A stretch of DNA of 64,000 nucleotides from Xylocopa sonorina (GCF_050948175.1 NC_135199.1:12218501-12282500); one strand, 5' to 3'. Numbered from the stretch's first letter, positions 11,847 through 24,822 are shown. Notes: generated by a model not told the origin, from the letters alone. Program-made: numbers and translations.

Positions 11847-12126
11847 TGTTGGTCGCTTACGGGGCCCAAAGTGGGACCGCCGCGTGGAGGGGGTTCCTCC
11901 TCGCCCCTTTCCCGCATCTTTTCTTCTGCAACAAACGATTCGAAGCCGCACGAATACCGAGAACTCGTTCGACGAAACTTTTATTAAAAATCGTGGGAAA
12001 ATTGCAATGAACAACGTCGAACTAGAATTGCGACGAACGACGCAGCAATTTTTAAATCAATTCAAGTTATCCGTTGCGATCGTCGAAACCTTGGTTTCGA
12101 ATTCAGGCAAAAATAATCGTGATTAG

Positions 12127-12640
12127 AAGTTTTCTTGATTTAAAAATAGTGAATTCTATTTCCGGACAATTAAAGTATTTAATGTATCGTTACTTAGGGT
12201 GGTTACGCGTTGTTGAAGCAACGTTCTCGCGCGGAAACTCGAAGGTGGGATTTTAACACGCGGGGAATTAGTAATTTCCCGTTGTCCTCGAATCAAGGAA
12301 ATCCCTCCCCACGACGTAAGAAATGCAATTTTGGCGTCGAGTCCTCAGTTGGCGCAGATGTTCCGCAGAATCTCGTTGCACGATCGTCCCAGGAGTACAA
12401 CGACTGCGGTTTACGAAATAGTGCAGGATCATAAGGAGAATTAGGCGTCTGAAGTTGCAAGGCACGTAGCTCGGTAACGACGTCTCGAAAGGTTCGTGAT
12501 TTTACCGAATTGCCGAAACGGTCTCTAAAAGTATTGTACGAGGGGGCGAAAGGGAAAAGAGGAGAGCGAAATAGAAGGCGAGCGAGAATCTTTCTCCGGC
12601 GTTAATCCCGGTTCAACGAGAAATTTCAATTCGTCTTCCC
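12127..12640. other. gene-free DNA
   Basis: No supported exon or repeat. Short open frames only. Confidence 0.55.
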
Positions 12641-12700
12641 GTTCCCCCTTTCCTTTCTTTCTTCTCTTTTTTTTTTTTTTTCTTTCCTCCTCTCCCTCCG
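12641..12700 (+). repeat. pyrimidine tract with T15
   Basis: A C/T-rich tract containing an uninterrupted run of fifteen T residues (12667-12681). No acceptor with a usable open frame follows, so I treat it as simple sequence. Confidence 0.85.
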
Positions 12701-15023
12701 GGTAATGTTCCCATCGTTGACACGTTTCGTCTCCCGCGGGCCAGACGCTAAGAATTAAAATAAAGAACGAGGCCGTTGAAACTTTGGAATTCCGCGATCA
12801 AACTTGCTAATCTAACTTTGTAATTAAACATAGGAGCGCATACTGCGCCAAGAAGATAACGAAACCGTGGAATGTTACTCTCTCCCTCTCTCTCGCGTCT
12901 TACCGTTTTCCTACTTTAATTAATTTCACGCGGCACGCTCCCGCCATCGAGCACTCGGCCGCCATAACGCGGGGACGCTCCAGCAAATTAACTGTCACGT
13001 AAATAACGCGAACGCGTGTATGATGCCCGCGTTTTAACAGCAGCCAGATCGTGCGCATCGCGATCCCGCTCGAGCCGATAAATAAACCAGCAGCTGACGA
13101 GTTCGAGAAAGGTGTTCGTTCGATAACCAGTCCCTCACTAGGACACAAGTTGGGGCACGGTCATTGAGATATCCCAATGGTAGGATCGTACCAACATCTT
13201 GTCCAACCGTTAGTTCCGAAACCGTGTCGTTCGTCACTGCGTCAACTGTCCCCTTGAACGTTCGATTCGCATCTCGACCGATCGCTAAGGGCTGCGACCA
13301 CCTTTACGTACGCGCGGACGTATTCCCTTGAAAATCCCTTCAGTCGCATTCGAATCGAGCTCCGGTCCCACGCGTGCACTGTTCGAATCGCGAGCAATTC
13401 GAAAGCTTCGAAGGGCCACTCGAGCACGCGGGAACCGACACGAACGGAAGCTTTACGAAGCACTCGACCTGTCCACGCGCCACGCATAGTTGTAAATCCG
13501 CGTTGTAATAACATACGTTGTACCGCTCGAACGTATATACCTAAGCGGTATTTGTTTTTTCCACGGTCGGATTCCAACAAGAGCAAGGCTATCCCGGCGG
13601 AGCCACCAGGGAATTTCCTTCCGGCATCCGGTGGCAAATCGTTAATTCAATACGGTGCCCTATCTCCTAGCGTGGAGTTATCGGGAAGGGATAGGAGGAA
13701 CGCCTCGGCCACGGTGGCCACTCGTTGTCGCTCGAAAAAGCAAGCAAAAGAGTGGGAGGAGGAAAGCCATTTCTCCGACCGGAAGCCGGACGCCCTCCGG
13801 GGTCCCCGTTTCCATCGACGAGCGACGACGTGCCACGTCAGCTATACGATCGTCCACCCTTCTCTGGTTTTTCGTCAGCCCAGCCGACTGTTCCGATATT
13901 TATTTTTATTGCCGCTCCCTCCTGTCAACGCTACCTCGACATGTACAGGGGTGCCCTAGGTCGACGAAAGACTTGGACGATTGCCAGATGAATCGTACGA
14001 ATAGATCGGCCCGATCCGACCGGCTGATATTTCACTCGCTACCGTGTTCGCGCCTCCGCGATTCTTCTCGAGCGCGGGCGTATCCGAATTTAAAGCGTGA
14101 AGCGAGATCGCGCGACGCTTTTACCGTATCGTTCCGCGGCCAGCTCGATGCCGATCGAAACGAACGGCACCGATAATGGGCCGAGCTTTACGAAAGCTGA
14201 TACGCGCTCATTGTTTTCTAACAGAACCGCAGGAGCCGAGCGAAACAGGAGAAAAAGAAGGAGCACGGTGTAACGGAAAATCGCGAATGTTCCCGATAAT
14301 ATTGCGCCATTTTTTACCAGCCTCGAAAGCAAGTGCTCAACGATACCGTTTCTATATAAAGAACAAGCCGATACCGGGCAAGGTATAATCGTATTTAAAA
14401 TGGGCGTGTACGCGAGCGCAGAGTGGCGGTTCGTCGCGCCAGTTGCCCGTTCTTTAAGCCGACGGTCGCACCGTTTACCGCAAAATTATAGTCCGAGGGG
14501 CACCGTGGACGCCACGAGCTGATCCCGACACGTTGATTAAAATCGTGAACAGGAGAGCGCCGCCGTGAGGGAACCAAACATCGCTCGAGACGCATCGTTA
14601 ACCACGGGTACCAGGAAAATTCCGCGACGCGTCCGCTTCTCCTTCCCTCCGCATCGCGCGCGTCCATTAGGGATCGGCTGCGAGATCCGGCGCGCGCGTT
14701 CCCTTCCGATTTCTGTAAAACAGCGACGGCTCTCCGTTCCTCTTTTGCGTACCCGTCTCGTCGAGCCTTTCCTGCGGAATGGATCCCCGGACGATCGAGC
14801 GCGGGTACAGCCGCGAGAATATTCGACGGTTCCGCGTTCTTTCCCAGGACCGGTACGACGAAACGCATACGTTTAATGAATCGATAAGAGAGCGTGGCTG
14901 AAAGCCTCGGCGAGGTATCGACTGGCGCGAGCGGGCGCGTTACGGCGCATACGAAACAGGAGAGCCGCGGTGCCCGTGGGCCACGAACGCGGGAAATCTA
15001 CCGTGCGGGTGTTTCTCGAAAAC
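12701..15023. other. gene-free CpG-rich DNA
   Basis: Open frames up to about 170 codons occur here (13655-14176 plus, 14395-14868 minus). They have no domain, no matching splice sites and equally open complements, so I do not call genes. Confidence 0.5.
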
Positions 15024-15056
15024 AAAAAAAAAAAAAAACAAAAAAAGGAAAGAAAA
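15024..15056 (+). repeat. A-rich tract (A15 and A7 runs)
   Basis: An uninterrupted A15 (15024-15038), C, then A7 and GGAAAGAAAAAA. It could be the tail of an old retroposed copy, but no poly(A) signal or target duplication is evident upstream. Confidence 0.85.
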
Positions 15057-15119
15057 AATGCTTCCTCTTTCTCCTCCCGCCGTGGTACCTCGCGTAGGTC
15101 GACGGTGCGAAAGGGTGGA

Positions 15120-15375
15120 TAGAGAGTAGAGAGCGGGTGGCGGCGGAAGGTGGTATTTGCGCGGGCCAAATAACCCAAATAAAGAACAAACAGCGAGGGT
15201 GCGAGGAGAAAGGGAGGCTTAGGGCAGAGGGCGTCGCGGGGGGAAAGAAAAATAGAAAGGGACGTGGGAGAGAAAGGGGACGTGGGGTGCGAGAGAGAGC
15301 TGAGTCGCGGTGAAAAAGGGAGAGAGAGAGGAGCATAGAAGGACCCGTGGTATGAGAGAAGGGAGGAAATGGCGC
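15120..15375 (+). repeat. purine-rich low-complexity stretch
   Basis: Strong A/G bias with degenerate GAGA and GGGA motifs (for example around 15285-15335). It creates long but artefactual open frames on the opposite strand rich in Ser, Leu and Phe. Confidence 0.7.
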
Positions 15376-17246
15376 GCGTTACGGAGAAATGGCGCGGAAA
15401 CTGGGGATAGTGACGGGCAATGGGCGCCCGCCGACTCCTCTAACCGAACGAAAACTCGTAGCCGAGGAGACCGTGGGAGGACAACCACTCCCTGGCTTTG
15501 CCGTAGCTCTGCCAACGTACCGTGGAACGAGGACAAAAGAGAAAACGAACTAGAATACCTTACAAACGAGAATCGCGGAAGGGATAGATAGCCGGACGAC
15601 GTGTATAGCGAGAGCCGAGGAGAGTAAAATGAAGGAGAAAAGATCATCGCCTTCGTTCCTTTCCTGTCTCCAAAGGCTACCCTACCCTACAGCCTCTGCC
15701 CCTCCCACGGACCCTTTTTTCTGCCGTGAATTGCGCGTAAAGATTGCTCGTACGATTGAACGGACTGACTCCGCGCCAGGTTGCGCGCGGCCCTTGGAAT
15801 CCCTGCACCAGAGGCCAGTAAAGACCTCCTGCTCTTAATGGACTGCAAATAACGATCTCGAGTATTTCTGGACCGCGATCTGACCTTGAGACTAATACAG
15901 TCTAGGCTCGTTAACGGTCGTGCTTAGTTCCCCTGCGTCTACGTGGTACGCCCGATTAATTTCTTTGCTCCGCGATTCTTTCGAATCGTATTCGAATACG
16001 GAATTCACGAAATTTTGCAACAGCGAACGAAACAACGTTAATCGTTTCCTGCGTTTCTACGATACAATTTCCACCATTCCCAATTCTCCCGCCCTACACT
16101 GCGCGCGAGTAGTAACGATCACCGCGGAGATCTAATTAGCGTGCAATTAACGGCGCGCTCCGTGTAATAACCCGCTCCCGATACCGAGTTGGATGGAAGA
16201 ACGTAGCAGAGATGAAATATCCGTGAAAGGAGGAGACGGTACCCACGGCGCGGATAATTTTAGAGGGCATGGAATGTCCGAGAGCATCGTCTGAAGGAGC
16301 CCCCGGTAACCGTGCCGGCATCTAGCGGCGCACCTGAAAACCTTTCGCTGTTAATTCGATTCGACAGCCCGTCTGCCCGGAACGAGCGTAACCGAAGAAG
16401 AATGGAAATCGAATCGAAATTATTTCCGTGCCCGGCAATTACGCCTACTAGCCGCTGATTTACGAGATCGTCGCGCTCGCTTTCGTACCAGCGCACGCAC
16501 CGAAAGTCATTCTCATTGCGTGACGCGTTTTAAACGAACGGTCCCACACGTGCAATTTATAAAATATAAATCGATCAATATTCCGTTCGGAACGAGTTTC
16601 GTTAATGCCCGGCTCGCAACCGGCGACCATTTGTATGCGGCGTTTAAAAAAAGTTGCAAAAAACAAACAGAAAAAAGTGGAGGAAAGAAGAAAAGAACAC
16701 GCGAGTCGAAGAAGTCGATGGCACTCGCGAAAAGAACGGAAACTTGTCCCGGTTATGTTGTCGTACAAATCATCCTTGTCGGAATAATATGCTGCCAGCC
16801 GATTAGAAACGCGTGCACAACACGCTCGTCCTTACTCGTTGGTTATTACCGTGCTATCTGCGTACTTGTTACATTGCCGTACGACTGTCCGATGGCACAA
16901 ATTATGCGACAAACATTTCTCGATAACACCACTACAAAAGGGAATGTGACCAATTAACGTAATTAGTTGTACGATATCGGACAAGTGAAAGTCGTTAAAT
17001 TAATCATTCGACTGTTACAGAAAATTGTATGTTATTTAGACTCTAGTTGACTGGCGAACCATCGTGACCGGGGAAAAATTTATCTGGTGTCCGAGGAAAA
17101 CACAGATAAGTAGAAACTGATACGCAGAAATAATGACGCGTATAGGGACAATACAGTGTAAACAGTCTCATCTCAAATGACAAAAAACTATTTGATAAAC
17201 TTTTCCAGGGACGGAAAGGGAAGGTGGTTCGCGATGGATGATTTTT
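15376..17246. other. gene-free DNA
   Basis: No gene supported. Lys-rich open frames around 16600-16790 come from an A-rich stretch. Confidence 0.5.
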
Positions 17247-17257
17247 GAAACACCCTG
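17247..17257 (-). mobile_element. solo transposon terminus (reverse orientation)
   Basis: GAAACACCCTG, followed by TA at 17258-17259, is the reverse complement of CAGGGTGTTTC and belongs to the same terminus family as 7544 and 9428. No nearby partner end was found. Confidence 0.4.
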
Positions 17258-19341
17258 TACGTACGAAACGGGTCGCGATATTTCGCAGCTTGTTTGCCAG
17301 CAATTTCTTTTCGTTCGATTTGAACGCGCGTCGCTGAAGAAGGCGCGCAAATTAGCGCGCGCACCGTCGAGGGACGCGTTTTTCGAATGCTCGTCACGTA
17401 GCTTATTAGCAAGATATTTACGATTTGAATTTTTATTGCCGTTAAAGGCGACGAGTCAAAATTATTATTATATCGGGACTGGCGGATACGTTCCGCGTGT
17501 GTATTTACGAGGGGCTACGCGCGGCGAGTCTACGCGTACGAAAACGAGGGGCGCTCGTAACGAGGCGCCACAAATGGCGATAGATTGAATTAAGATTGCG
17601 CGACAGCCTCTTGCGAGATGAGCCAATTATGAATTAATTACGTTCCACGGTAGCTCTATGGTTTTTAATATCCGATTATGTCTTAACAGCAAAATCGACC
17701 AAACTTTTCACCCAGCTACCTGTGTTTACGGTCTATGATTTCGTCTTGAAACAAATTAACTTAATAGGACATTCTTTATTCCTCTTTTTTTTCTCCAACA
17801 CCAATTTTCACCTTATTCACTTCAGAATTATTCGGCATAAAACTTCGTAATCAAATAATCAACGCGGTTCTGCCCCTCTTTTGTATTAAAATTGACTCAC
17901 TGATTGGTGGAGAAACAAATGTTACCGTCAACCAGACGATAGAACACATGCTACGCATGGTTTACACCTATTCACCCCACGTTCTTCTGCTCCTTTTGCG
18001 ATGCGTTTACTAAATTTATTTAGACGATATTCCACTGTACACCGTTTCTGCATTACGATCTCGTTCCCTCTCCGCTTGTTGCTCGTGACATTATCAACCG
18101 TGTGTCACGCACGAACACCCTGACGCGATGACTCCGGGAGATGCTCCTCCTGACGACCGAAACCACCAGGAGAAAGTAACGCGGTGCTTCTAAGCTCGTA
18201 ATTACTCGTTAGCACGTAATATAATGGCGACTGAAAAATTTTCCCTCGAGTTACGGCCACGATGATGTCTCGCAACGCCGCGTAAATCGCGCGCTACGAG
18301 ACGAGACAGTGTCCAGCGTCGAAGCGGGTCCGTTCCGCGCCGTCACTTCGCTACTACCCGTAATTACTTTTCGGAAGAAGCGAACGTATTACCGAATTTA
18401 GACTGATACGCCAGCCGAGGGCAAGAAATCGCAGGAAACGTAACATTACACCCACGGCCGCGTATAGGACCTTGTAACACCCACGTAACAGTACGTTATT
18501 CCAGAAGCATGTTCCCATTATAGCCCAGCCAGAGGGTCTACGCGTACCAGGTCTCGTTGCGGTTGATCTAGAGCGACCGTTTCGTACGGACCATCTTATT
18601 GCGGGACGGCGGAGTAATTATAAGGCAGCCACTATAATTGGCAGGTATTCTCTGGTACGTGTTGCTGCAATTGCGTCGGGCAACGCTTCCCGCGCGGTCC
18701 CGGTCGCACCTTGAAGGGAGCCAGCGTCGAACATCGTGAAATGGCCGCTTCGAGATGGTAAAACATGCATGGCTGTACGATGAACTCGAAAACGTTTTAG
18801 ACTCCCCTTAAACGGCCTCTTTCTCTCTCTTTATCGAGTGTAACATAGCTATCCGAGTGGGTGGTGGATTCGTTAATCGGATAAAACGATTGGATCGATA
18901 ATTTGAGGGAAGAGGCTGGAATTACAAATTTTTATCGTCCATAGAAATCAAGAACGGCTCTCGAGACGCGACACAGATCAGGAACAGGGGTGGCGGAAGA
19001 GTTGTAAATCATTATCTTCGCTCCTATCATCAGGAATTCCACCAAGGTCGAGGGAAAAAAAAGTAACTGCCGTACAAGATCGCCGGACAAAGTTAGACTT
19101 GAAGGGTCATCGAGGCATTGTTCGTAAGCAGAAAGGTTAAGAGATCGAACAAAAGGGACGCGCTGCCCACGTAACGGCAATCGTAGGGTGCATTGTTGTC
19201 ATCGCTTGTAACCCTCCGGCCTGATGCCAGGACCCGCAGCTCCACGCTTTTTTTTTACACCAATCCGACCGGCCTGACATTGACTTCTCCCTTGTCGTTT
19301 TTACGATAGCCGCTGTAAAGTCGAGGTTTCCACGAAGGTCG
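17258..19341. other. gene-free DNA with an A+T-rich island
   Basis: About 17600-18020 is A+T-rich and has no long open frame on either strand. From 17600 to 18930 there is no open frame above 60 codons at all, the quietest stretch of the window. No RNA gene was recognised. Confidence 0.55.
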
Positions 19342-19378
19342 GAGAAAGAGAAAGAAAGAAAGAAAGAAAAAAAAAAAA
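19342..19378 (+). repeat. (GAAA)n microsatellite with A12 tail
   Basis: Five to six GAAA units grade into an uninterrupted A-run. A typical unstable tetranucleotide tract. Confidence 0.9.
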
Positions 19379-21554
19379 CGCGGCAATAGACAAGGTCGAG
19401 CCTTTCGTGTCCTGTTCGTCGAAAACGGAAATACGCAAACGGTCGACGCGAGTTCGAGTTTAATTGTTCGATAAACCGCGAGCGCACGTAGGGTGAAAAA
19501 GCGTTTTCCTCGCAGGCTCGTAATTCCTGCCGTTTCATGTTTATTCGTCGCGTCGTAGTCGCTCGGCACGGAGCTAAATATCCGCGAAAACTTGGACGCT
19601 CGATACACCCGTTATATGGTACCTATACACCGATGAACCTGTATAGAAGGACGGTCATGGTAGGATGCCACGAGATGTATAGGCAATCTTGCAAATGAGA
19701 ATCGTGAGTAACGGCGAACATTAGCGCCCCCCTCTTACACCACCTCTACTCGGACGGGCAAGAACGTACGTACACGTGGGTAAAAAGAGTGTACGCGTTT
19801 TAGGTGTACGTATAAAGAGAAGTTCTCTCGATAACGGGGCCGTCGTTGATATTTTTTACACCGTCGCCTCGATGGGGAGAATGGCTTGCATAAGAAGGGA
19901 CGTTCTACGTCTTACGAGATTGCCGTGCCGCGGCTAATATGTCTGCCCTTGTTATCGCGGCCGTGCTCTTGTATTGTGCTGTTCCAGGACAAAAGGACAT
20001 GGGCGGACGAGGCGCAACGACCAGTCCCGCTGTCCACCTCGAAGTTACCACCTCGCTTTCGATACGCGGCATCGATTTTCTTTTCTCGACGTTAGTCGCG
20101 CTTCGCTTCGGACAAAAAAAAACATCTATACATCGCGGGTAATTAATACGGGTAATCTTTCGAATGATATAGTTGAGATTCGGAATTGAGACATCGTGTC
20201 AGGAAATGGCCGGGGGTGGACCGTTTTAAATCCACCCCATCTCGCCTCGGAGGTCGCGGAAATTGGGCAGAGACCTCTGAGAATGTTCTTATCAGATAAA
20301 AAGTTGGAGTAACCGTAGAAAAGTTAGAGAATACATAGGGGGTAATGGGTGGTCCCGGTCTTTATTACCCCTAAGAGCTGCTTCGTACATTATTCTCTCC
20401 TCTCTCGCGGCGCTTTCCGGTTGTTTTTCCACCTAGCCGTGAGGCGTTTCCGCGCGGCGATAAAACAGTCCGGTGTTATTACACTTAAGGACGTTAACAT
20501 CGCGTGGGACACACCGCAACGCGGGCCGCGATAACAATTATTTTAGCGCGGCGATAACGCGAAAATGTCAGCCGCCTATCGCGATTCGCGCCATTAATGA
20601 ATTTCCAGCGTAAGTCATGCGGCGCGATTAATCCCGTACCCTCGTGTTCCGCTCGATAACCGAACCTCCGATTTATCTCGCGCGCGTCTTCGTTCGAAAT
20701 GATCTAGAACGGTGAACAAGGGAAACTCTGAGATTGCGAAACCATTTCCCCCGGCCGGAAAGGAGGAAAGAATGAGGAGATAAATCTGGCATCGGTTGCG
20801 CGTCTCACTGAAATTATGCCAGGCTGACTTCATCGCGTAGATAACACGTTTATTGTATAAATCATCTCTCATAGACTTTTACAGAATTCCCGTTGGATTG
20901 CGCGGCGCCAGCTCGTCACTCGTATCATCGACTCATTAATCACAGATCGCGCAAAGGGTTAACCATTATCGAGGTTCCCCGGCTGGGTAGAATGAAAGAA
21001 ACGGCCGCGTACGAGTTCCGTTAGGGATCTGCATTATTTATGAATCACGTAGCTAAGTAGGAACCGTGATTTCAGCACCGTGGCAACAGCGAGAGCGGAG
21101 CGTTTATCGCCTCGGAAGATAGGATAGGCGGTTTCCACGGTGGCACGCGGCTAGTGGCGCAACTTGCCTCTCAAGCAGGAAACCCCGAGTGTTACCCAAA
21201 GGTTAAAACACCATATCGCACGCCGTACAGACGCCACGTATACCCCGTTGCCAATGCCGGGTGTACACCGCGATACACCGGCACGTCGTCCGCGAGTGCT
21301 AGCTGTACAGACGTGCTCACCATACTTCCCCACGGCTGCATTGCCCATTGGTTCTTCCAACTATGGCCTATTTCGCCTCGAGAGTACGACCCATTTCACC
21401 GTGAAAGGATCGTCCGTTTCGTTCCACCTACACCGCTGCGGTTCTAACCGTTCTTTCCTAGTTTCCACGACCGAAAAACTTCTGGATCGCTTGTAAGCGC
21501 GCGCTGCGACCAACCCTTCAGGCCATTGTTTTCACTCGCCAACCCGTTTTACAG
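19379..21554. other. gene-free DNA
   Basis: No gene supported. The part at about 20430-20640 repeats the motif GCGATAA several times (20457, 20529, 20552) next to ATTAATG motifs. This could mark a regulatory element, but I cannot support that from one sequence. Confidence 0.5.
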
Positions 21555-21696
21555 GGACGAACGTCTCGCGCGATCTGTAACGATCGTTGTTCAAGCTTTC
21601 CTCGACGGACGAGCTTTCGATGGAATTTTATACCCGTTCATTCGTGACACCAGGATCTTCGGACGTACGCAGGAGACGATGGAGAAACTCAATTGA
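21555..21696 (+). CDS. weak candidate terminal exon
   Basis: A good acceptor (TTGTTTTCACTCGCCAACCCGTTTTACAG region, AG at 21553-21554) is followed by a frame of 46 codons beginning DERLARSVTIVV and ending TMEKLN before TGA at 21694. Entry is with one base completing an upstream codon. A second frame over the same bases is also open (to 21841), which weakens the case. No upstream exon and no domain recognised. Confidence 0.15.
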
Positions 21697-21900
21697 ATCG
21701 TTTTTTCACGATCGAAACGGCTCTACCTATCGCGTTATCATTAAAGGAGCGGATCAGACAGTTTTTTGCAGCCTACTGAAAAAAAGTACCGATCGGACGG
21801 CAGGCCATAACAATTTGGCCCTCTCTCTTAACCGGCCAGTTTAAAAAGTGTGACGTCGTAAAAATAACTCGAGGGAGATACATCAACAATCTTTACTCAC

Positions 21901-21919
21901 CGGTCCGAGGAGAGGCCAT
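21901..21919 (-). CDS. weak candidate first coding exon
   Basis: On the minus strand, ATGGCC in a favourable start context (TGAAATGG) is followed after 19 bases by a strong donor ACCG|GTGAGT. The peptide would begin MASPRT and leave the codon in phase 1. Six codons are far too few to judge coding potential; the case rests on the start context and donor only. Confidence 0.14.
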
Positions 21920-23640
21920 TTCACGGTGGATAATGCCACGATACCGTTAAAACGAAAGTTGCATTACGCGGCTGCACTCTACTCTAGTTAACAAGGTACG
22001 CGTTAAAATAATTGTACAGTATAAGAGACGTATCTTATAATAACGCCCGGCGGGCAACGCCTGTCCCGGAGCGGGTTTTACCTAAATTAGTGGCTCGCCT
22101 TTAATTACAAAGAACGCGGCGTAACGCGCGCAAGAGGAAAGAAGCTCGGCCGCGCGGCCCTCGTTTTCGCCGTGCGGAACGAGCCCGAGCGTGACAATCG
22201 CGATGAAACCGCGGCGTCGAGCTCCAGCTTTCGAGAGGCCCCCGTGTTTGATCTACAAAAGATCCCACGGACGAGCGGCGAGTGTCCCGTCGCCGATTGC
22301 AAAAATTTTTCAATTAAATCGCTAATTGGCCACGACCGGTGCCGTGGTCCGACGAAGATCGTATCGTCGTTGAAAATTTGCGACGACCAGAATTACTTGG
22401 AATTATTGCCCATTACCCGGCCACACGGTCCAAGCGTCACGGATGACCCTATCGAGGCGTGCGAGATTACACGCGCGGCGTACTTCGCGAGCCATCGACG
22501 GGACGCGGCTGCGAGCAAGGAAAAGCTCGTGTCGTTCGACTTCGTAGAGATGCCTAACGATACGTTTCGACGCATCGACGCAATCATTCGCAGCGAGTAA
22601 TTAGAAACCGGACGTTAACATTTCACGATCTGATGTACATTTGAATTCGCACTAATAACAAAGTCATAGCTCGCGAAAGGTTAATTAAACGCAGCCGGAT
22701 CGCTGGACGCTAGCCGGGAACGATGAATTATTTATTTTACGGCCGTGTATACCGGCTATGAAAAATTGTGGCGACGAGGTGGGAACGGCGCGCGGTGAAT
22801 TCGTGCGCGATGAAATTGTCAGGCCTGAACTTTGCCCTCTTTCACGAAGATTATTCCGCGCGTATCGTTGGGAACGCGAAAAACCGTGTTCCCCGATCGC
22901 GACACGCGGCCGGCAGCCTGGGAAAATCTGGCAGCGGCCGCGTCGCGTCGCGTCGCTGATCCTACACGCAGCGAATCGATTCCGAGGGTAACGTACGACG
23001 CGGTTGTAACGAGGTGCGTACGCGTTACAACGGATGGCATTGTTTTCGCGGGGCTGAAACCAGACGCGCACCTCTACACGCTCGCGACTAGCCGCAGTTT
23101 ATGCGAGACATTATTCCAGCATTATCCAGCCTCGCCGCCCGCCTCTGTCCTACGAGCGGAAAACCTACCAACCGCCGCAGGACCGCTTGTTTACCGATCC
23201 GCTGGAAAATGATTAATCACCACGGCCAGGCTGCGCAACGTTACGCCGGTTAATTAATCAGATACCCGCGAAATTAGCGGTGGTACGCTTCGATCAACCG
23301 CACGCCACGATCGAACAGCCCCGCCGAACCCTGTTGTTACGCTCGCCGAAACGCGGCTAGATTTACGACCGTTTCGTGTCTCTCTACAAGCGCGCTGGCT
23401 CGTTCCCATTTCGCGCGCTACCCGGCTGCTTTATTTACATTTTATTCCGGAAAATTGCCCGGCTAGATGGTCTTTTAAGATACATTGCGGATTTTCGGAT
23501 TTATTCGACGCGGCCGCGGACGAAATAGCCTGATGTGCGACCGAAGGTGGTCCTCTCGATGGGGACGCGCGCAACGCCAGATAACAACGCGGGATCCAAG
23601 CGCGCGGAACGCGCACGCGTGCATACGCGATTTTTTCTCC
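21920..23640. other. gene-free DNA
   Basis: A 142-codon open frame on the plus strand (22172-22600) has no domain or splice support and its complement is partly open. Nothing else supported. Confidence 0.45.
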
Positions 23641-23727
23641 CCGCTTCGGTTTTTTCTTTTTCTCTTTTTCATTTTTTTTTTTTTTTTTTTTTGCTATTCC
23701 TTTTTGTTTTAATTTTTTATTTTCATT
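23641..23727 (+). repeat. T-rich tract with T21
   Basis: TTTTTC repeats lead into an uninterrupted T21 (23672-23692). On the minus strand this is an A21 run that could be a retroposon tail, but no source sequence is recognisable next to it. Confidence 0.88.
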
Positions 23728-23875
23728 TTAGATTCACCGCGATATTTTCCGCCCGGCACGGCTAATATTTTGTCCGATGTATAAATAATCTTCGTCGTGT
23801 ATCATGGCGGCGGTGCATCGATAAAACTTTAATGGACCGGCTCGTTTTTGATACGGATTGCTCTCGCGCTCAATT

Positions 23876-24370
23876 ATGAAAAAAAAAGCCGTTCGAGCGC
23901 AGGACGTATTCGAAATTGATGGGTTTTTTAACGGCCACTCGTACATCGGCGATGATTTATCGCGTCTCCATTTTTCAAGAATTTTCAGAGTTCCCGGGAA
24001 ATTTATATCCACCGAAATCGACGATCTAAAAAGAACGATTCGTACGTTCGGTTGGGCGCATCCGTTTTATCGATGAACATAAGACAGTAGCAAGTGTCGC
24101 AAGCTGTTGGAACCGTACTTGAGATTTTCTGGTGTAGGACAACATGGCAGCAAACCTCTTCAGGAGTCGAGTGACAAACCGACCGATCTTGGCTACGATC
24201 CTCGTTTTCCTTGGAAAGTGGTTTACGACCTGTAAAAGGATTATGATATACCAGAAACTTAAACACCAGCCTTCAGAAGGAGAGAAAACATTATCAACAT
24301 CATTCATCACGAGGCTAAAAAGAAGACAGCATCGTTAAAGTGCTTTAGTGCATCCAGGTGTACTGTGAGA
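23876..24370 (+). pseudogene. coding-like, stop-broken block of unknown origin
   Basis: Positions 23876-24076 hold a 66-codon frame (begins MKKKAVRAQDVFEIDG). From about 24080 a plus-strand frame reads EPYLRFSGVGQHGSKP and then DPRFPWKVVYDL, stop, KDYDIPET, stop, then a further open run to about 24370. The second part is visibly poorer in CpG than its surroundings. A different frame there opens with a well-placed ATG at 24144 (MAANLFRSRV). The pattern suggests an inserted, decayed coding sequence such as a processed pseudogene or transposon piece. The family is not recognised and chance cannot be excluded. Confidence 0.25.
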
Positions 24371-24774
24371 TATCTCCGATCTTGAACCTCCAGAATTCCA
24401 TCCTTCGACGTTATTAATCTCCGAGGGTGACAAGCCGGATAAATTGAATCGCGCGAGCTTATAATCGGTTCAGCGAGGTTGGCCTATATACCGAAAAACC
24501 AGTCGTAACTCCTTCGACCGCGAGACACTTTATTTTCGTACCTTTTCCCCGGCGATATGAGCTACCAGAATCCATCGAACCGGACAGACCAGCAGTCCAT
24601 CCCCATCGCGACCTAGCGGCCGATCAAAATTCAGTGTACACTTGCCCACGTAACACTCGAACGATTTATTGCCGCATCGAACCCCTACTCTCGCATCCTC
24701 CGCTGAACGCTCGCGAGTAAATCCCCGCGTCGAGGAGTAGGGGGTGGAAAAATCGCTATCGGGACACCCAGTAC
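24371..24774. other. gene-free DNA
   Basis: No supported exon, RNA gene or repeat. Confidence 0.5.
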
Positions 24775-24781
24775 AGAGAGA

Positions 24782-24820
<39 letters not shown>
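24775..24820 (+). repeat. (AG)n microsatellite
   Basis: (AG) units with two AAAG interruptions at the left, then about fifteen perfect AG units ending at CTGG. Confidence 0.95.

Positions 24821-24822
<2 letters not shown>

Noticed and set aside
13949..13960. TACAGGGGTGCC near the transposon terminus consensus
   Set aside because: An extra G breaks the CAGGGTGT core and there is no partner end.
15024..15056. A-rich tract as a retroposon poly(A) tail
   Set aside because: No recognisable element body or target-site duplication next to it.
18112..18122. CGAACACCCTG, a possible further terminus
   Set aside because: Not followed by TA and one base off the consensus, so not counted as a member.
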